Source of the DNA: JAFAXD01 sp963760435
Lineage (GTDB): Bacteria; Pseudomonadota; Alphaproteobacteria; Rhizobiales; Xanthobacteraceae
DNA length: 64,000 nt
Direction: 5' to 3'
Assembly (NCBI GenBank): GCA_963760435.1
Contig: CAVXDE010000025.1
Coordinates: 328,453-392,452, forward strand
The position numbers and the translations under genes were made by a program. The notes below the pieces were generated by a model. It was given only the letters and a program-made list of their open reading frames with translations. It was not told the DNA's origin and ran no database searches. Numbering within the stretch: the first letter of the stretch is position 1; every line of letters begins with the position of its first letter. Below are positions 25,104 through 34,212 of the stretch, one piece after another.

Positions 25104-25496
25104 ATGAGCAAACTGCAGCCCATCGAATACGCGAAGGCATCCAAAGCGGTGCGCGCGGTGTTCGACGACATCAAACAAACCCGCAACGTTCCGGACGTGA
25201 ATAATTTCTGGAAATACCTGGCGCACGATCCGGTCGGCCTCAAGCGCACATGGGAGAGCGTCAAGGAGGTGATGTCGCCCGGTGCGCTCGACCCGCTCAC
25301 CAAGGAGATGGTCTACCTCGCCGTCAGCGTCACCAACGGCTGCGGCTACTGCATCGCCAGCCACGGCGCCGCTGCGCGCAAGGCCGGTATGACCGAAGCT
25401 ATGTTCGGCGAATTGATGGGCGTTGTCGGGATGGCCAACGAGACGAACCGGCTCGCCAACGGATATCGCGTGCCGATCGACCCGATGTTTGATTAA
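25104..25496 (+). CDS. Carboxymuconolactone decarboxylase/AhpD-like protein
   Basis: ATG 25104 (MSKLQPIEYAKAS) gives 130 residues. The core contains CGYCIASHGAAARKAG, the CxxC...H motif of AhpD-type peroxidase/disulfide proteins, preceded by the helix LTKEMVYLAVS. CMD-family members are either ring-fission lactone decarboxylases or peroxide-reducing proteins; the CxxCxxxH form suggests the latter. Upstream in-frame starts lie inside the repeat and are unlikely. It is 30 nt upstream of an LLM flavin monooxygenase gene, and the two probably form one transcript. Its partner and substrate are unknown. Confidence 0.85.
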   Translation: MSKLQPIEYAKASKAVRAVFDDIKQTRNVPDVNNFWKYLAHDPVGLKRTWESVKEVMSPGALDPLTKEMVYLAVSVTNGCGYCIASHGAAARKAGMTEAMFGELMGVVGMANETNRLANGYRVPIDPMFD

Positions 25497-25526
25497 AAGA
25501 GCTGAGCTGTTTTTGGAGGAAGCGCC

Positions 25527-26873
25527 ATGATGAAGCTTGGCCTGTTCTTCGAGGGGTGTGGACACCACATCGCGGCTTGGCGCGATCCTGACGTTGATGC
25601 GCATGCACGCCAGCGTCTCGCGCACTATATTGAAATCGCCCAGCTCGCCGAGCGCGGCAAGTTTGATTTTCTGTTCACCGCCGACACCAACGCCACGTTC
25701 GGTCCCGACGATGCCGATGCCTGGGCGCGTACCATGGCGGCGTCGCGGCTCGAGCCGATCACGCTCCTGAGCGCGCTGGCCGCCGTCACGCAACGGATCG
25801 GGCTCGTCGCCACCGCGACGACGACCTACTTCGAGCCGTTCCATGTGGCGCGCTTCTTCGCCTCGCTCGATCAGATCAGCGGCGGGCGCGCGGGCTGGAA
25901 CCTCGTGACATCGCTTGCCGTGGCGGAAGCCTACAACTTCGGCCGCGAGGCGCACGCGAGCCATGCGGACCGATACGCGCGTGCCCACGAGTTCGCCAAA
26001 GTGGTGCTCGGGTTGTGGGACAGCTGGGAGGATGACGCGGTCATCGCCGACAAGGAGCACGGGCTTTATCTCGACCGCGCCAAGCTGCACTTTCTCAATC
26101 ACAAGGGCCGGCACTTCGCGGTGCGCGGACCGCTGACCGTTCACCGCTCACCGCAAGGCCATCCGGTGATCGTGCAGGCGGGGCAGTCCGAGGACGGCCG
26201 CGAGCTCGCCGCCGAGACCGCCGAGGTGATCTTCACGGTGCAACAGGATCTCGAGGCGGGGCGCGCGTTCTACACCGATGTCAAACGGCGGGCGGCGGCG
26301 TATGGGCGTTCACCCGACTCGATCAAGATCATGCCGGGGGTGATGACAGCAATCGGCCACACGCGCGCGGAGGCCGAGGATAGGTATGGACGGCTGCAAG
26401 CACTGATCGCGCCGGAAATCGGCGTCAAACAATTATCGGCCTACTTCGGCATGGACCTGTCGAAGTTTCCGCTCGATGGACCGGTCCCCGAGCCGGCGAA
26501 TACCAATCAGGAAGTCGGACGCGTGAAGGTGATGGTCGAGCTGGCGCGGCGGGAGAACCTCAGCATCCGCCAGCTCTATCAGCGCGTCATCGGCCAGCGC
26601 GCGCATCGAGTCGTGATTGGAACGCCGTCCGATATCGCTGACGGTCTGGAGCAGTGGTTTACCGGCGGCGCTGCTGACGGCTTCAACATTCTGCCGCTGA
26701 CGTTCCCGGGCGGGCTGCGCGACTTTGTTGATCTCGTCGTCCCGCAACTGCAGCGGCGCGGCTTGTTCCGCACCGACTACGCGGGCCATACCCTGCGCGA
26801 GCACCTCGGCCTGCCGCGGCCGGTGAACCGCTGGTCCAACGCCGCGGCGAAGGAACTGCGCCGCGTGAGCTGA
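25527..26873 (+). CDS. LLM-class flavin-dependent monooxygenase (NtaA/SnaA/DszA family)
   Basis: GGAGGAAGCGCC precedes ATG 25527. The 448-residue protein shows the NtaA/DszA/SoxA family pattern: QLAERGKFDFLFTADT, EPITLLSALAAVTQRIGLV, PFHVARFFASLDQISGGRAGWNLVTS, a GRHFAVRGPL insertion and PVIVQAGQSEDGRELAA. These two-component monooxygenases use FMNH2 and O2 to oxidise compounds such as nitrilotriacetate or dibenzothiophene sulfone. No flavin reductase gene is adjacent. It follows the CMD protein gene in the same direction and converges on the COG3904-like gene immediately after its stop. Confidence 0.88.
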   Translation: MMKLGLFFEGCGHHIAAWRDPDVDAHARQRLAHYIEIAQLAERGKFDFLFTADTNATFGPDDADAWARTMAASRLEPITLLSALAAVTQRIGLVATATTTYFEPFHVARFFASLDQISGGRAGWNLVTSLAVAEAYNFGREAHASHADRYARAHEFAKVVLGLWDSWEDDAVIADKEHGLYLDRAKLHFLNHKGRHFAVRGPLTVHRSPQGHPVIVQAGQSEDGRELAAETAEVIFTVQQDLEAGRAFYTDVKRRAAAYGRSPDSIKIMPGVMTAIGHTRAEAEDRYGRLQALIAPEIGVKQLSAYFGMDLSKFPLDGPVPEPANTNQEVGRVKVMVELARRENLSIRQLYQRVIGQRAHRVVIGTPSDIADGLEQWFTGGAADGFNILPLTFPGGLRDFVDLVVPQLQRRGLFRTDYAGHTLREHLGLPRPVNRWSNAAAKELRRVS

Positions 26874-27329
26874 TCAAATACAGTGTGGATAGAGTGCCGC
26901 GAGCTCGCGCCCGCGCAGCACGATCAGACGCGTGCGCAGACCGCCCCTCCGCCTGATCCAACCCTTCACGTCGGACGGATACATATCCATCATCAGCTTC
27001 GTGGCGACCGGTTGCGTGACCTTGCCCCCGCTGGAGGTGGGCATCCAGGCGGCGTGGAACCCAAGCTCGGCGTTCCTGGTGACGCAGATGCGATCGCGCG
27101 GAACGACGCCCAGCACCAGCGTGCAGGCGGAGAGGCAGGGTCCGTCGATAACGACCTTTTGGCCGCTGTCCTTCACCTCGGCGTACATGTCCAGAAATTC
27201 GCCGATCTGGCCCCCCGGACTTGATTTGATACGGACCTCGGCGGTGGCGGGCGCAAGTGTGGAAAGCGCGACGAGCGTCGCGAGCAGAATTCTGCGCACT
27301 GTGGTGTTTCCCCGTGATGCATTCCCCAA
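26874..27329 (-). CDS. Exported COG3904-like (ClpP-fold) periplasmic protein
   Basis: The 151-residue product has an N-terminal signal peptide (VRRILLATLVALSTLAPATAE). Next come SSPGGQIGEFLDMYAEVKDSG, VVIDGPCLSACTLVLG and ELGFHAAW. The GG...G and C.SACT blocks recall COG3904-type predicted periplasmic proteins with a ClpP/crotonase-like fold, where the Ser in SACT would be the nucleophile. No substrate is known. The gene ends directly against the LLM monooxygenase gene on the other strand. The function is not assigned. Confidence 0.75.
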   Translation of the reverse strand: MGNASRGNTTVRRILLATLVALSTLAPATAEVRIKSSPGGQIGEFLDMYAEVKDSGQKVVIDGPCLSACTLVLGVVPRDRICVTRNAELGFHAAWMPTSSGGKVTQPVATKLMMDMYPSDVKGWIRRRGGLRTRLIVLRGRELAALYPHCI

Positions 27330-27411
27330 TGCAACGAGAAGACGAATTGAAAGTGCAAAAACTATGGCAAAGGGCGCGATTACGACGAAATTGGTATGTT
27401 TTTAGGGTTAA

Positions 27412-28602
27412 TCAATCATAAGCGGCGTCCAGCAAACCCGCGATCTCCCCGACCGTGACCGGCCGATCGACCACGGCGGCGAAGTTGACCTCTTCCTGGA
27501 CCGGCCCGACGATGCGCACCACCTCCTCGCGCTTGACGCCCGCCTTGCGCAACGAGTTTGGAACCTCAAAACCGGCAATGAAGGCTGCGACCTGGTCGGC
27601 GCACGTCAAGGCCGCCGGCTTCGGATCGCCCGCATCGAACGTGACGCCGAGCGCCTCAGCAATCGGCTCGAAGCGCTCCGGCGCGATCTCGGCCATGAAC
27701 CGCATCCCGTGCGGCAAGGTGATGCACGACGTGACCCCGTGCGGGACGTTCCAGGTCGGGCCGATCTTGTGGCCAAGCGCATGGGAGATGCCGAGCCGCA
27801 CATTGATCGCGCCATAGAGCGAGAACCAAGCCGCCATCTGGCAGTAGCCGCGATGCGCGAGTTGCGCATCACCCGTGCTGCGGATCGAACCCGGCAGGTG
27901 CGCAAACAGGAGCCGGATTGCTTTGGCTGCGAGCGCGTCAGTGAACAACTGATGCCGCGTCGAGTAGATCGCCTCGACCGCATGATCGAGGGCGCGCATG
28001 CCGGTTGCGACCCAGAGCCAGTCGGGCGTGGCAAGCGTCAGGTTCGGGTCGTTGATGATGATCGCGGGCTGCAGCCTTGCATCGAGCACGCCACGCTTCA
28101 CGCGCGTTGCCTCGTCGGTGGTGCCGCCGGCCGGCGTGTATTCCGCGGCTGAGAGGGTGGTTGGAACGGCCGCGTGCAGAAGTGCCGACTGGTTGCCGCG
28201 CGGCGCCATCGCGCGCGCCCAATCGAGTTCGCCGCCGGCAAGCGTCATGTCGCGGCCGTTGAGGATCGAGGCGATCGCGACTTTGCTGGCGTCGATCGGG
28301 CTGCCACCGCCGAAGCTCACGACCGCGTCTGCCTCGAGCCGACGGAGCTCCTCCGTGAGGTCCCGCACGGACTGCATCGGCACGTGCTGTGAGATGCCTT
28401 TGAACACGCCAGCGCAGCGTGCACCGAGCGCGTCGGTGACCTGATCAAGCAGGCTCGAGCCGCCCAGCGATTTTCCGGTGACGACCACCGCGCGCACCAG
28501 ACCGCGGCGATCGAGCTCGTGGGCTATCTTGGCAATAGATCCGGCGCCGAAGATGACCTTCTCCAGCCGTGTGAACGAGAATTCGCCGGCAGGGATTTGC
28601 AT
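27412..28602 (-). CDS. Iron-containing alcohol dehydrogenase family, maleylacetate reductase-like
   Basis: This 396-residue Fe-ADH-fold protein has VVSFGGGSPIDASKVAI (NAD-binding GGGSxxD), AAVPTTLSAAEYTP, RALDHAVEAIYS and ISHALGHKIGPTWNVPHG, the last two carrying metal-site His residues. The PTTLSAAEYTP form is that of maleylacetate reductases, which reduce maleylacetate to 3-oxoadipate after hydroxyquinol or chlorocatechol cleavage. It starts at ATG 28602, only 7 nt after the stop of the upstream ABC permease gene, so it probably belongs to the transporter operon. Other short-chain ketone or aldehyde reductases are possible. Confidence 0.82.
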   Translation of the reverse strand: MQIPAGEFSFTRLEKVIFGAGSIAKIAHELDRRGLVRAVVVTGKSLGGSSLLDQVTDALGARCAGVFKGISQHVPMQSVRDLTEELRRLEADAVVSFGGGSPIDASKVAIASILNGRDMTLAGGELDWARAMAPRGNQSALLHAAVPTTLSAAEYTPAGGTTDEATRVKRGVLDARLQPAIIINDPNLTLATPDWLWVATGMRALDHAVEAIYSTRHQLFTDALAAKAIRLLFAHLPGSIRSTGDAQLAHRGYCQMAAWFSLYGAINVRLGISHALGHKIGPTWNVPHGVTSCITLPHGMRFMAEIAPERFEPIAEALGVTFDAGDPKPAALTCADQVAAFIAGFEVPNSLRKAGVKREEVVRIVGPVQEEVNFAAVVDRPVTVGEIAGLLDAAYD

Positions 28603-28609
28603 TGACGCG

Positions 28610-29488
28610 TCACCGCCGCTTCATGGTCGGATCAAGCGCGACACGGATCGATTCACCGAGTGCGTTGAAGGCGAGTGCCGTCAACAGGATCGCAAGTCCT
28701 GGCGCGTACATCTGTTCAGGCGCGATCTCGATGTAGTTGTAGGCGCGCGCCAGCATGCCGCCCCAGCTCGCCGCCGGCGGCTGCACGCCCAGCGACAGGA
28801 AGCTCAGGCTCGCTTCGGCGAGCAGTGCGATCGCCAGCATCAGGGTGACCTGCACGATCACCGGCTGGATCGCGTTGGGCACGATGTGTTTGATGATGAT
28901 GTGGCTGGTGCTGGCGCCAAAGCCGCGTGCGGCATCGACATAAAGTGCGTTCTTCACCACCAGGGTCTGGGCGCGGACGAGCCGCGCCAGCACCGGGGCA
29001 AACACAAATCCGACCGAGAGCATTGCGTTGGTCAGGCCGATGCCCAGCGCGCCGGTGACCGCGATGGCAAGCACGATCGGTGGGAACGATAGCAGCGCGT
29101 CGATGAAGCGGCTCGTCACTTCGTCGAACCAGCCGCCCAGGAACCCGATCAGGAGTCCGATCGGCACCCCGAGCACGACGCCGACGCCGACAGCGAGGAA
29201 TGATGCATAGAGCGAATTCGGCGCACCCCAGATCAGGCGGCTGAGCACATCCCGGCCAAGGTCATCAGTGCCGAGCCAATGCGCTGCACTCGGCGGCAGC
29301 AGCAACTGGGTCACGTCCTGATCAATCGGCGAATAGGGTGCGAGCACCGGCGCGAAGACCGAGACGATGAGCAGCAGCAACAGGAACGAAATACTGATCA
29401 CGGCGCGGACGTCGCGGCGCATCCAGCGCAGGATCGCCCTGATGCGTGAGCGCTGGGGCGGAACCGGTAGGTCGAGGGCGGCGGTCAT
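28610..29488 (-). CDS. ABC transporter permease, DppC/OppC family
   Basis: The 292-residue inner-membrane protein has about six helices, an N-terminal OppC_N segment (RRDVRAVISISFLLLLL), HWLGTDDLGRDVLSRLIWG typical of DppC, and the EAA loop VVKNALYVDAARGFGAS. It imports peptides, nickel or other small molecules together with DppB and two ATPases. Its ATG overlaps the stop of the DppB-like gene by 4 nt (ATGA), and the maleylacetate-reductase-like gene follows 7 nt later. Confidence 0.92.
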   Translation of the reverse strand: MTAALDLPVPPQRSRIRAILRWMRRDVRAVISISFLLLLLIVSVFAPVLAPYSPIDQDVTQLLLPPSAAHWLGTDDLGRDVLSRLIWGAPNSLYASFLAVGVGVVLGVPIGLLIGFLGGWFDEVTSRFIDALLSFPPIVLAIAVTGALGIGLTNAMLSVGFVFAPVLARLVRAQTLVVKNALYVDAARGFGASTSHIIIKHIVPNAIQPVIVQVTLMLAIALLAEASLSFLSLGVQPPAASWGGMLARAYNYIEIAPEQMYAPGLAILLTALAFNALGESIRVALDPTMKRR

Positions 29489-30438
29489 GCTTCAGCTGCC
29501 CGTGGGTCGAGCAGTGCGTTGAGCACGTCGACCAAAAGGTTGACCAGGATCACGATGACCACCAGCACCAGCACCACGCCCTGCACGACGGGGAAGTCTT
29601 TGTTCAGCGCCGAGTTGGCGACCAGGCTGCCGACGCCGGGAATAGCGAACACGGCCTCGATCACCACCGCGCCGGAGAACAGGCGGTTCACCTGCAGGCC
29701 GAGCAGCGTCAGCAAAGTCACGCTGATATTGCGCAAGCCGTGCTTCCAGAGGACGGCGCCGGACGACAGGCCTTTCGCCCGCAGGGTACGGATATATTGT
29801 GAGTTGAGCACTTCGATCAGCGCGCTGCGCACCTGCCGGGCCAGCTCGGCAATGACGCCGACCGCGAGCGCGACCGCCGGCAAAGTCGCGTGCATGATCG
29901 CGCTCCAAGGGTCGGTCAGCAGCGGCGCAGCGCCGGTGGTCGGGAACCAGTGCAGCCCGAGCGAGAGGGTCGCGACCAGGATCATGGCGAGCCAGAAGCT
30001 TGGCAACGCGACGCCAAGGGAGGCGAGCCCGGTAATGAATGCGTCGAGCCGGGTGCCGACGCGGGTCGCTGCTGCCACGCCGAGCGCCACGCCGACCACG
30101 CCGGCAATCACCAACGCGTAAACCGCGATCAGCAACGTGTTCGGCAACCGGTAGAGGATCAGTTGCGAGACCGATTCACTGGTCAGCAGCGAGCGCCCGA
30201 GGTTGCCCTCGAGCGCATGCAGGAGCCATACGCCGTACTGGACCAGGAACGGCTGATCGAGCCCGTAGAGCTGCCGGATCTCGGCGATGCGCTGCTCGGA
30301 TGCGTAGTCGCCGGCCAGCACCACCGCGGGATCGCCGGGCACCAGTTGCAACAGCGAGAACACCACGAACGTGGCAAACACGATGATCGGCAGCAGTTGC
30401 CAGAGGCGCCGGCCAACCAATCGCAGAATTTTCCCCAT
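29485..30438 (-). CDS. ABC transporter permease, DppB/OppB family
   Basis: ATG 30438 (MGKILRLVGRRLWQLLPIIVF) gives the usual DppB length, 317 residues; an upstream ATG at 30537 would overlap the binding-protein gene. The sequence has the DppB features LVPGDPAVVLAG, YGLDQPFLVQYGVWL, the EAA-loop stretch EVLNSQYIRTLRAKGLS, and about six membrane helices. It is the second gene of the operon, between the substrate-binding protein and the DppC-like permease. Confidence 0.92.
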   Translation of the reverse strand: MGKILRLVGRRLWQLLPIIVFATFVVFSLLQLVPGDPAVVLAGDYASEQRIAEIRQLYGLDQPFLVQYGVWLLHALEGNLGRSLLTSESVSQLILYRLPNTLLIAVYALVIAGVVGVALGVAAATRVGTRLDAFITGLASLGVALPSFWLAMILVATLSLGLHWFPTTGAAPLLTDPWSAIMHATLPAVALAVGVIAELARQVRSALIEVLNSQYIRTLRAKGLSSGAVLWKHGLRNISVTLLTLLGLQVNRLFSGAVVIEAVFAIPGVGSLVANSALNKDFPVVQGVVLVLVVIVILVNLLVDVLNALLDPRAAEA

Positions 30439-30521
30439 CGCGGTATCTCGCTGTCCGATCAGCGCATGTCCCGGAACAGTAGTTTCCGGTTTTCCGTAAA
30501 GGACATGCGCAATATAAAAGT

Positions 30522-32078
30522 TCAGGCCGAGAGCCACACTTCAGTGAACTTCGGGGTCGCCGGCAGCCCGTCTTTGTAGTTCTGCACCTTGGCGCTCATC
30601 ACGCCAATGGCCGGCGCAATGAACTGCACGAGTGACAGCGCGTTCTCGACGGTGAAGCGTTGCAGCTTCGCAAAGGCGGCCTTGCGGGCGTTCTGGTCCG
30701 GCGTATCCATGGTGGCATCCAGCAACTCACGAAAACCGGGAAGCTCGACGCGTCCCGCGTTACGCAGCGCATCCTTGCCGAACAAGTTCTCATAGAATTG
30801 GCTCGGATCCGCGAAAGGCGAAGACGGCGAGATGAACATCGCGCCTTTCTTGTCGATCATGAAGGCCTGCACCGCCTGCTGCGGCGACAGCGGCGTGAGC
30901 TTGACGCGGATGCCGACCTTGGCGAGCTGCGAGATGATGATCTCCTGCCGCTGCATCGCGGTCTGGTCGGCCCAACCAATCGTTTCGATATCAATCCCGT
31001 CTGGATGGCCGGCGTCGGCGAGGAGCTTCTTCGCCTTCGCCGGATCATACGTGTAGTAATTCACCGTCGCCGGGTCGCAGGCCCAGTGCGCCTTTGACAG
31101 GATCGTGTCCGATGGTTGACCAAGACCCAGCGCCGCCACCTTGTTGATCTCATCGCGGTTGATGGCGTAGTTGAGCGCCTGGCGCACCTGCAAATTGTCG
31201 AGCGGCGGGCGCCCGTAATTGATGAACGCCAGGTAGGGGACAAGTGACGGAAACACTTTCGTCACCACGCCGCTGGCGCGATCTGCGACGATTTTCTGCT
31301 GCGGCTGCAGATTGAGCGCGACGTCGCATTCGCCGGCGGTCACGGTGCGCGCCACCGTGTTCAGCTCGCTGATGATGCGCATGTTGAGGCCATCCAGATA
31401 GGGCAGCCCCGCCTTCCAATAATTGTCGTTGCGGGTGAGCACGAAACTGTCGTTGTCCTGCCAGCTCACGAACTTGAACGGCCCGGTGCCGACCGGGTTG
31501 CGATCGACATTGGGCCCTTTCTCCTGGATCGCCTTGGGCGACACCATCAAACCAACCCGGTTGGTGAGGATGACCGGCAGGCCGACATTGGGTTTGTTCA
31601 AATGGATGGTGACACGGTTGGGCGCGTTGACCTCGACACTCTCGACTGAGCCTAGATCGGATTTCACGTTGGAACGCGGATCATTCTTATAGCGGTCGAG
31701 GTTGAACTTGACCGCATCGGCATTGAATGGCGAGCCGTCGTGGAAGGTCACGCCTTCCTGAAGCTCGAGCACCAGCGTCTTAAGACCCTCGAACTTCCAG
31801 CTCTTCGCCAAACCAGGCTTGAGCTCGAGCGTGAGCGGCTCGAAATCAACCAGGGCGTCGAACACGCCGTAGAGCACGTTGAAATCCGTGAGGTTGCGCC
31901 CCGTCATCGGGTCGACCGAACCGGGATTGTAGGGCATGGCGATGCGCAGTGTGCCGCCTTTGCGCGGCGCGTCCTCGGCGAAGCCCGTCCCTGGCAGCAA
32001 CAATGCGCCGGCGGCTGCGGCGGTCGCCTGCATGACTCTGCGCCGGTCCAACTTCAGCCGATCAATGTGGGTGCTCAT
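30522..32078 (-). CDS. ABC transporter substrate-binding protein, DppA/OppA family (family 5)
   Basis: ATG 32078 follows GGGAGGATTTGAAA; a TTG 6 nt earlier is less likely. The first 35 residues form a twin-arginine-like signal (DRRRVMQATAAAAGALLLPG). The mature 480-residue lobe pair shows KGGTLRIAMPYNPGSVDPMTG, FHDGSPFNADAVKFNLDR and NPVGTGPFKF, all typical of SBP family 5. It may bind peptides or other small molecules; the co-encoded maleylacetate-reductase-like enzyme hints at a catabolic substrate. It lies upstream of the permeases and downstream of the two ATPases. Confidence 0.92.
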   Translation of the reverse strand: MSTHIDRLKLDRRRVMQATAAAAGALLLPGTGFAEDAPRKGGTLRIAMPYNPGSVDPMTGRNLTDFNVLYGVFDALVDFEPLTLELKPGLAKSWKFEGLKTLVLELQEGVTFHDGSPFNADAVKFNLDRYKNDPRSNVKSDLGSVESVEVNAPNRVTIHLNKPNVGLPVILTNRVGLMVSPKAIQEKGPNVDRNPVGTGPFKFVSWQDNDSFVLTRNDNYWKAGLPYLDGLNMRIISELNTVARTVTAGECDVALNLQPQQKIVADRASGVVTKVFPSLVPYLAFINYGRPPLDNLQVRQALNYAINRDEINKVAALGLGQPSDTILSKAHWACDPATVNYYTYDPAKAKKLLADAGHPDGIDIETIGWADQTAMQRQEIIISQLAKVGIRVKLTPLSPQQAVQAFMIDKKGAMFISPSSPFADPSQFYENLFGKDALRNAGRVELPGFRELLDATMDTPDQNARKAAFAKLQRFTVENALSLVQFIAPAIGVMSAKVQNYKDGLPATPKFTEVWLSA

Positions 32079-32156
32079 TTTCAAATCCTCCCAGACGGTT
32101 TCATCGCCCTTATCTGATCGCAGTCATAGCGCGCCGCGTTACCGAGCGCACCTCGG

Positions 32157-33155
32157 TCATGCTTGGCTCGCGGTCGCCCCAACCGGGACCGCAGCTGATT
32201 TTCCAGCAAAATGACAGGCCGCGAAGTGCCCCGGCGAGAGCTCGCGCCACTCTGGTACGCGCGTTGAGCACTCCGGCACGGCCAACGGGCAGCGCGTATG
32301 AAACCGGCAGCCGCTCGGAGGCGCGAGCGCACTCGGGATTTCGCCCTTGAGAATGACGCGTTCTTTGCTGCGCAGATGTGCCGGGATCGGCTCCGGTTCA
32401 GCCGAGAGCAGCGCCTGGGTGTAGGGATGCTGCGGCGCCACCATGATGGCTTGCGCCGGACCAAGCTCCACCAGCTTGCCGAAATACATCACCGCCACGC
32501 GATCGCTCACGTGCGCGACGACGCGCAAATCGTGGCTGATGAACACATAGGTGAGAGAGAACTCGCGCTGCAACTCGGCGAACAGGTTGAGCATGTCAGC
32601 CTGGATCGACACATCGAGCGCGGCCACAACCTCGTCGCAGACGATCAGACGGGGCTCGAGCACCAGGGCGCGGGCGATATTGGCGCGCTGCTTCTGGCCA
32701 CCGGAGATTTCATGCGGGTAGCGATTGGCCAATTCGGGTGACAGCGCCACCCGGTCCAGCATCGTGAGTGCGCGGCGTCGCCGCTCCTGTGCGGTGCCGA
32801 TGCGTGCAACATCGAGCGGCTCGCGGACGCTGTCGAGGATCGTCATGCGCGGATCGAGCGCCGCGTTGGGATCCTGGAAGATGATCTGGAACGTGCGGCG
32901 ATGTTGACGCAGCTCGCCGGCGCCGAGCGCAAACGGATCCGCGCCATCGTGCAGGATGCGCCCGCTGCTCGGTCGCACCAGGCAGACGATGCAGCGCCCG
33001 AGCGTCGATTTGCCGGAGCCGGATTCACCGATCACCCCGAAGGTCTCGCCCTGTGCCACGCGAAAATCGACCCCGTCCACGGCCTTGATCACCTGGTGAC
33101 GCTGGCGCGCCGGGAAACCGATCCCGAGATTCTCGACTGTGAGGATATCGCTCAC
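32157..33155 (-). CDS. ABC transporter ATP-binding protein, DppF/OppF family
   Basis: GTG 33155 overlaps the stop of the DppD-like gene (GTGA) and gives 332 residues. Walker A is GESGSGKST, the signature is SGGQKQRANIARAL, and Walker B is RLIVCDEVVAALD (Val replaces the usual Pro). The C-terminal oligopeptide/dipeptide extension contains CRFHTRCPLAVPEC, whose cysteines may bind an Fe-S cluster in this family. It powers the Dpp/Opp-type importer with DppD. A longer ATG start at 33266 would overlap the DppD-like gene heavily. Confidence 0.92.
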   Translation of the reverse strand: MSDILTVENLGIGFPARQRHQVIKAVDGVDFRVAQGETFGVIGESGSGKSTLGRCIVCLVRPSSGRILHDGADPFALGAGELRQHRRTFQIIFQDPNAALDPRMTILDSVREPLDVARIGTAQERRRRALTMLDRVALSPELANRYPHEISGGQKQRANIARALVLEPRLIVCDEVVAALDVSIQADMLNLFAELQREFSLTYVFISHDLRVVAHVSDRVAVMYFGKLVELGPAQAIMVAPQHPYTQALLSAEPEPIPAHLRSKERVILKGEIPSALAPPSGCRFHTRCPLAVPECSTRVPEWRELSPGHFAACHFAGKSAAVPVGATASQA

Positions 33156-34192
33156 ACCGCCGCTCCCGGCAGAACCAGTGTCTCGGATCGCCAACAACGC
33201 GCGTGACGCTCGCCGTGAGGAAGCAATTGCTGCGGTGTGCGGCACGCGGCTTCCGCGTAAGTGCACCGCGGTGCAAACCGGCAGCCGGCCGGCATGTCGC
33301 GCGGCGAGGGAACGCGACCCGGAATCGAGGGCAGTTTGGACTTGCGGTGCTTCGCCTGCGGCAATGAACCGAGCAGGCCCGCGGTGTAGGGATGCAACGG
33401 GCGCGACAGGATTTCATCGACCGGCCCATTCTCGACGACCTGGCCCGCGTACATGGTCAGCATGCGCGAGCAGCTTTCGGCGACGAGCCCGAGGTTATGG
33501 GTGATGAACAGCAGCGCGGTGCCGGTGCGCTGGCTGAGCTCCTCCAACAAATCCATGATCTGCGCCTGGATGGTCACGTCGAGCGCCGTCGTCGGCTCGT
33601 CGGCGATCAACAACTGCGGCTCGCACACCAGCGCCATGGCGATCATCACCCGCTGCCGCATGCCGCCGGAGAGGCTCATCGGGTACATGGCGGCGCAATT
33701 GCTCGGGGACGGAATGCCGACCGCGGCGAGTGCGGCGACGGCGCGCTCGTGCGCTTCGCGGCTTGAAACTTTGAAATGCGCGCGCACCGTCTCGGTGATC
33801 TGATGCCCGACCGTGAAGACCGGATCGAGCGCGCTCATCGGCTCCTGGAAGATCATGCCGATCTTCCGGCCGCGCACGCGGCGCATGTCGGATTCGCCGT
33901 ATTGGACGAGGTCGCCACCATCAAACAGAATCTGCCCGGTGCGGCGACAGCCGCGGCGCGGCAGCAAGCCCAAGATGGACAACGCGGTGAGCGATTTGCC
34001 GCAGCCGCTCTCGCCTACGACCCCAACCGTCTCGCCCGGCTTCACGTCGAAGGAGACTTTGTTGAGAACCTCGAACCAGTCGCTGCCGTCGTTGAAGCCG
34101 ACCGAAAGATCGCGCACTTCAAGCAGACGCTCCGCGGACGCAACTGATTTGGTGCGTACTGGGGTTGATGTATTTGGTTCAACGTGAGTCAT
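33152..34192 (-). CDS. ABC transporter ATP-binding protein, DppD/OppD family
   Basis: The 346-residue ATPase has Walker A GESGCGKSL, IFQEPMSALDPVFTVGHQI, signature LSGGMRQRVMIAMAL, Walker B LLIADEPTTALDVTIQ and the C-terminal CRFAPRCTYAEAAC cysteine motif of OppD/DppD. It is the first gene of the five-gene import operon (ATPase, ATPase, binding protein, two permeases), which continues into the maleylacetate-reductase-like gene. The start at ATG 34192 is 20 nt after the stop of the Bug-family gene, so that gene could be co-transcribed. Confidence 0.92.
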   Translation of the reverse strand: MTHVEPNTSTPVRTKSVASAERLLEVRDLSVGFNDGSDWFEVLNKVSFDVKPGETVGVVGESGCGKSLTALSILGLLPRRGCRRTGQILFDGGDLVQYGESDMRRVRGRKIGMIFQEPMSALDPVFTVGHQITETVRAHFKVSSREAHERAVAALAAVGIPSPSNCAAMYPMSLSGGMRQRVMIAMALVCEPQLLIADEPTTALDVTIQAQIMDLLEELSQRTGTALLFITHNLGLVAESCSRMLTMYAGQVVENGPVDEILSRPLHPYTAGLLGSLPQAKHRKSKLPSIPGRVPSPRDMPAGCRFAPRCTYAEAACRTPQQLLPHGERHARCWRSETLVLPGAAV

Positions 34193-34212
34193 GGCAAAGG
34201 ACCTGCGGTCCG

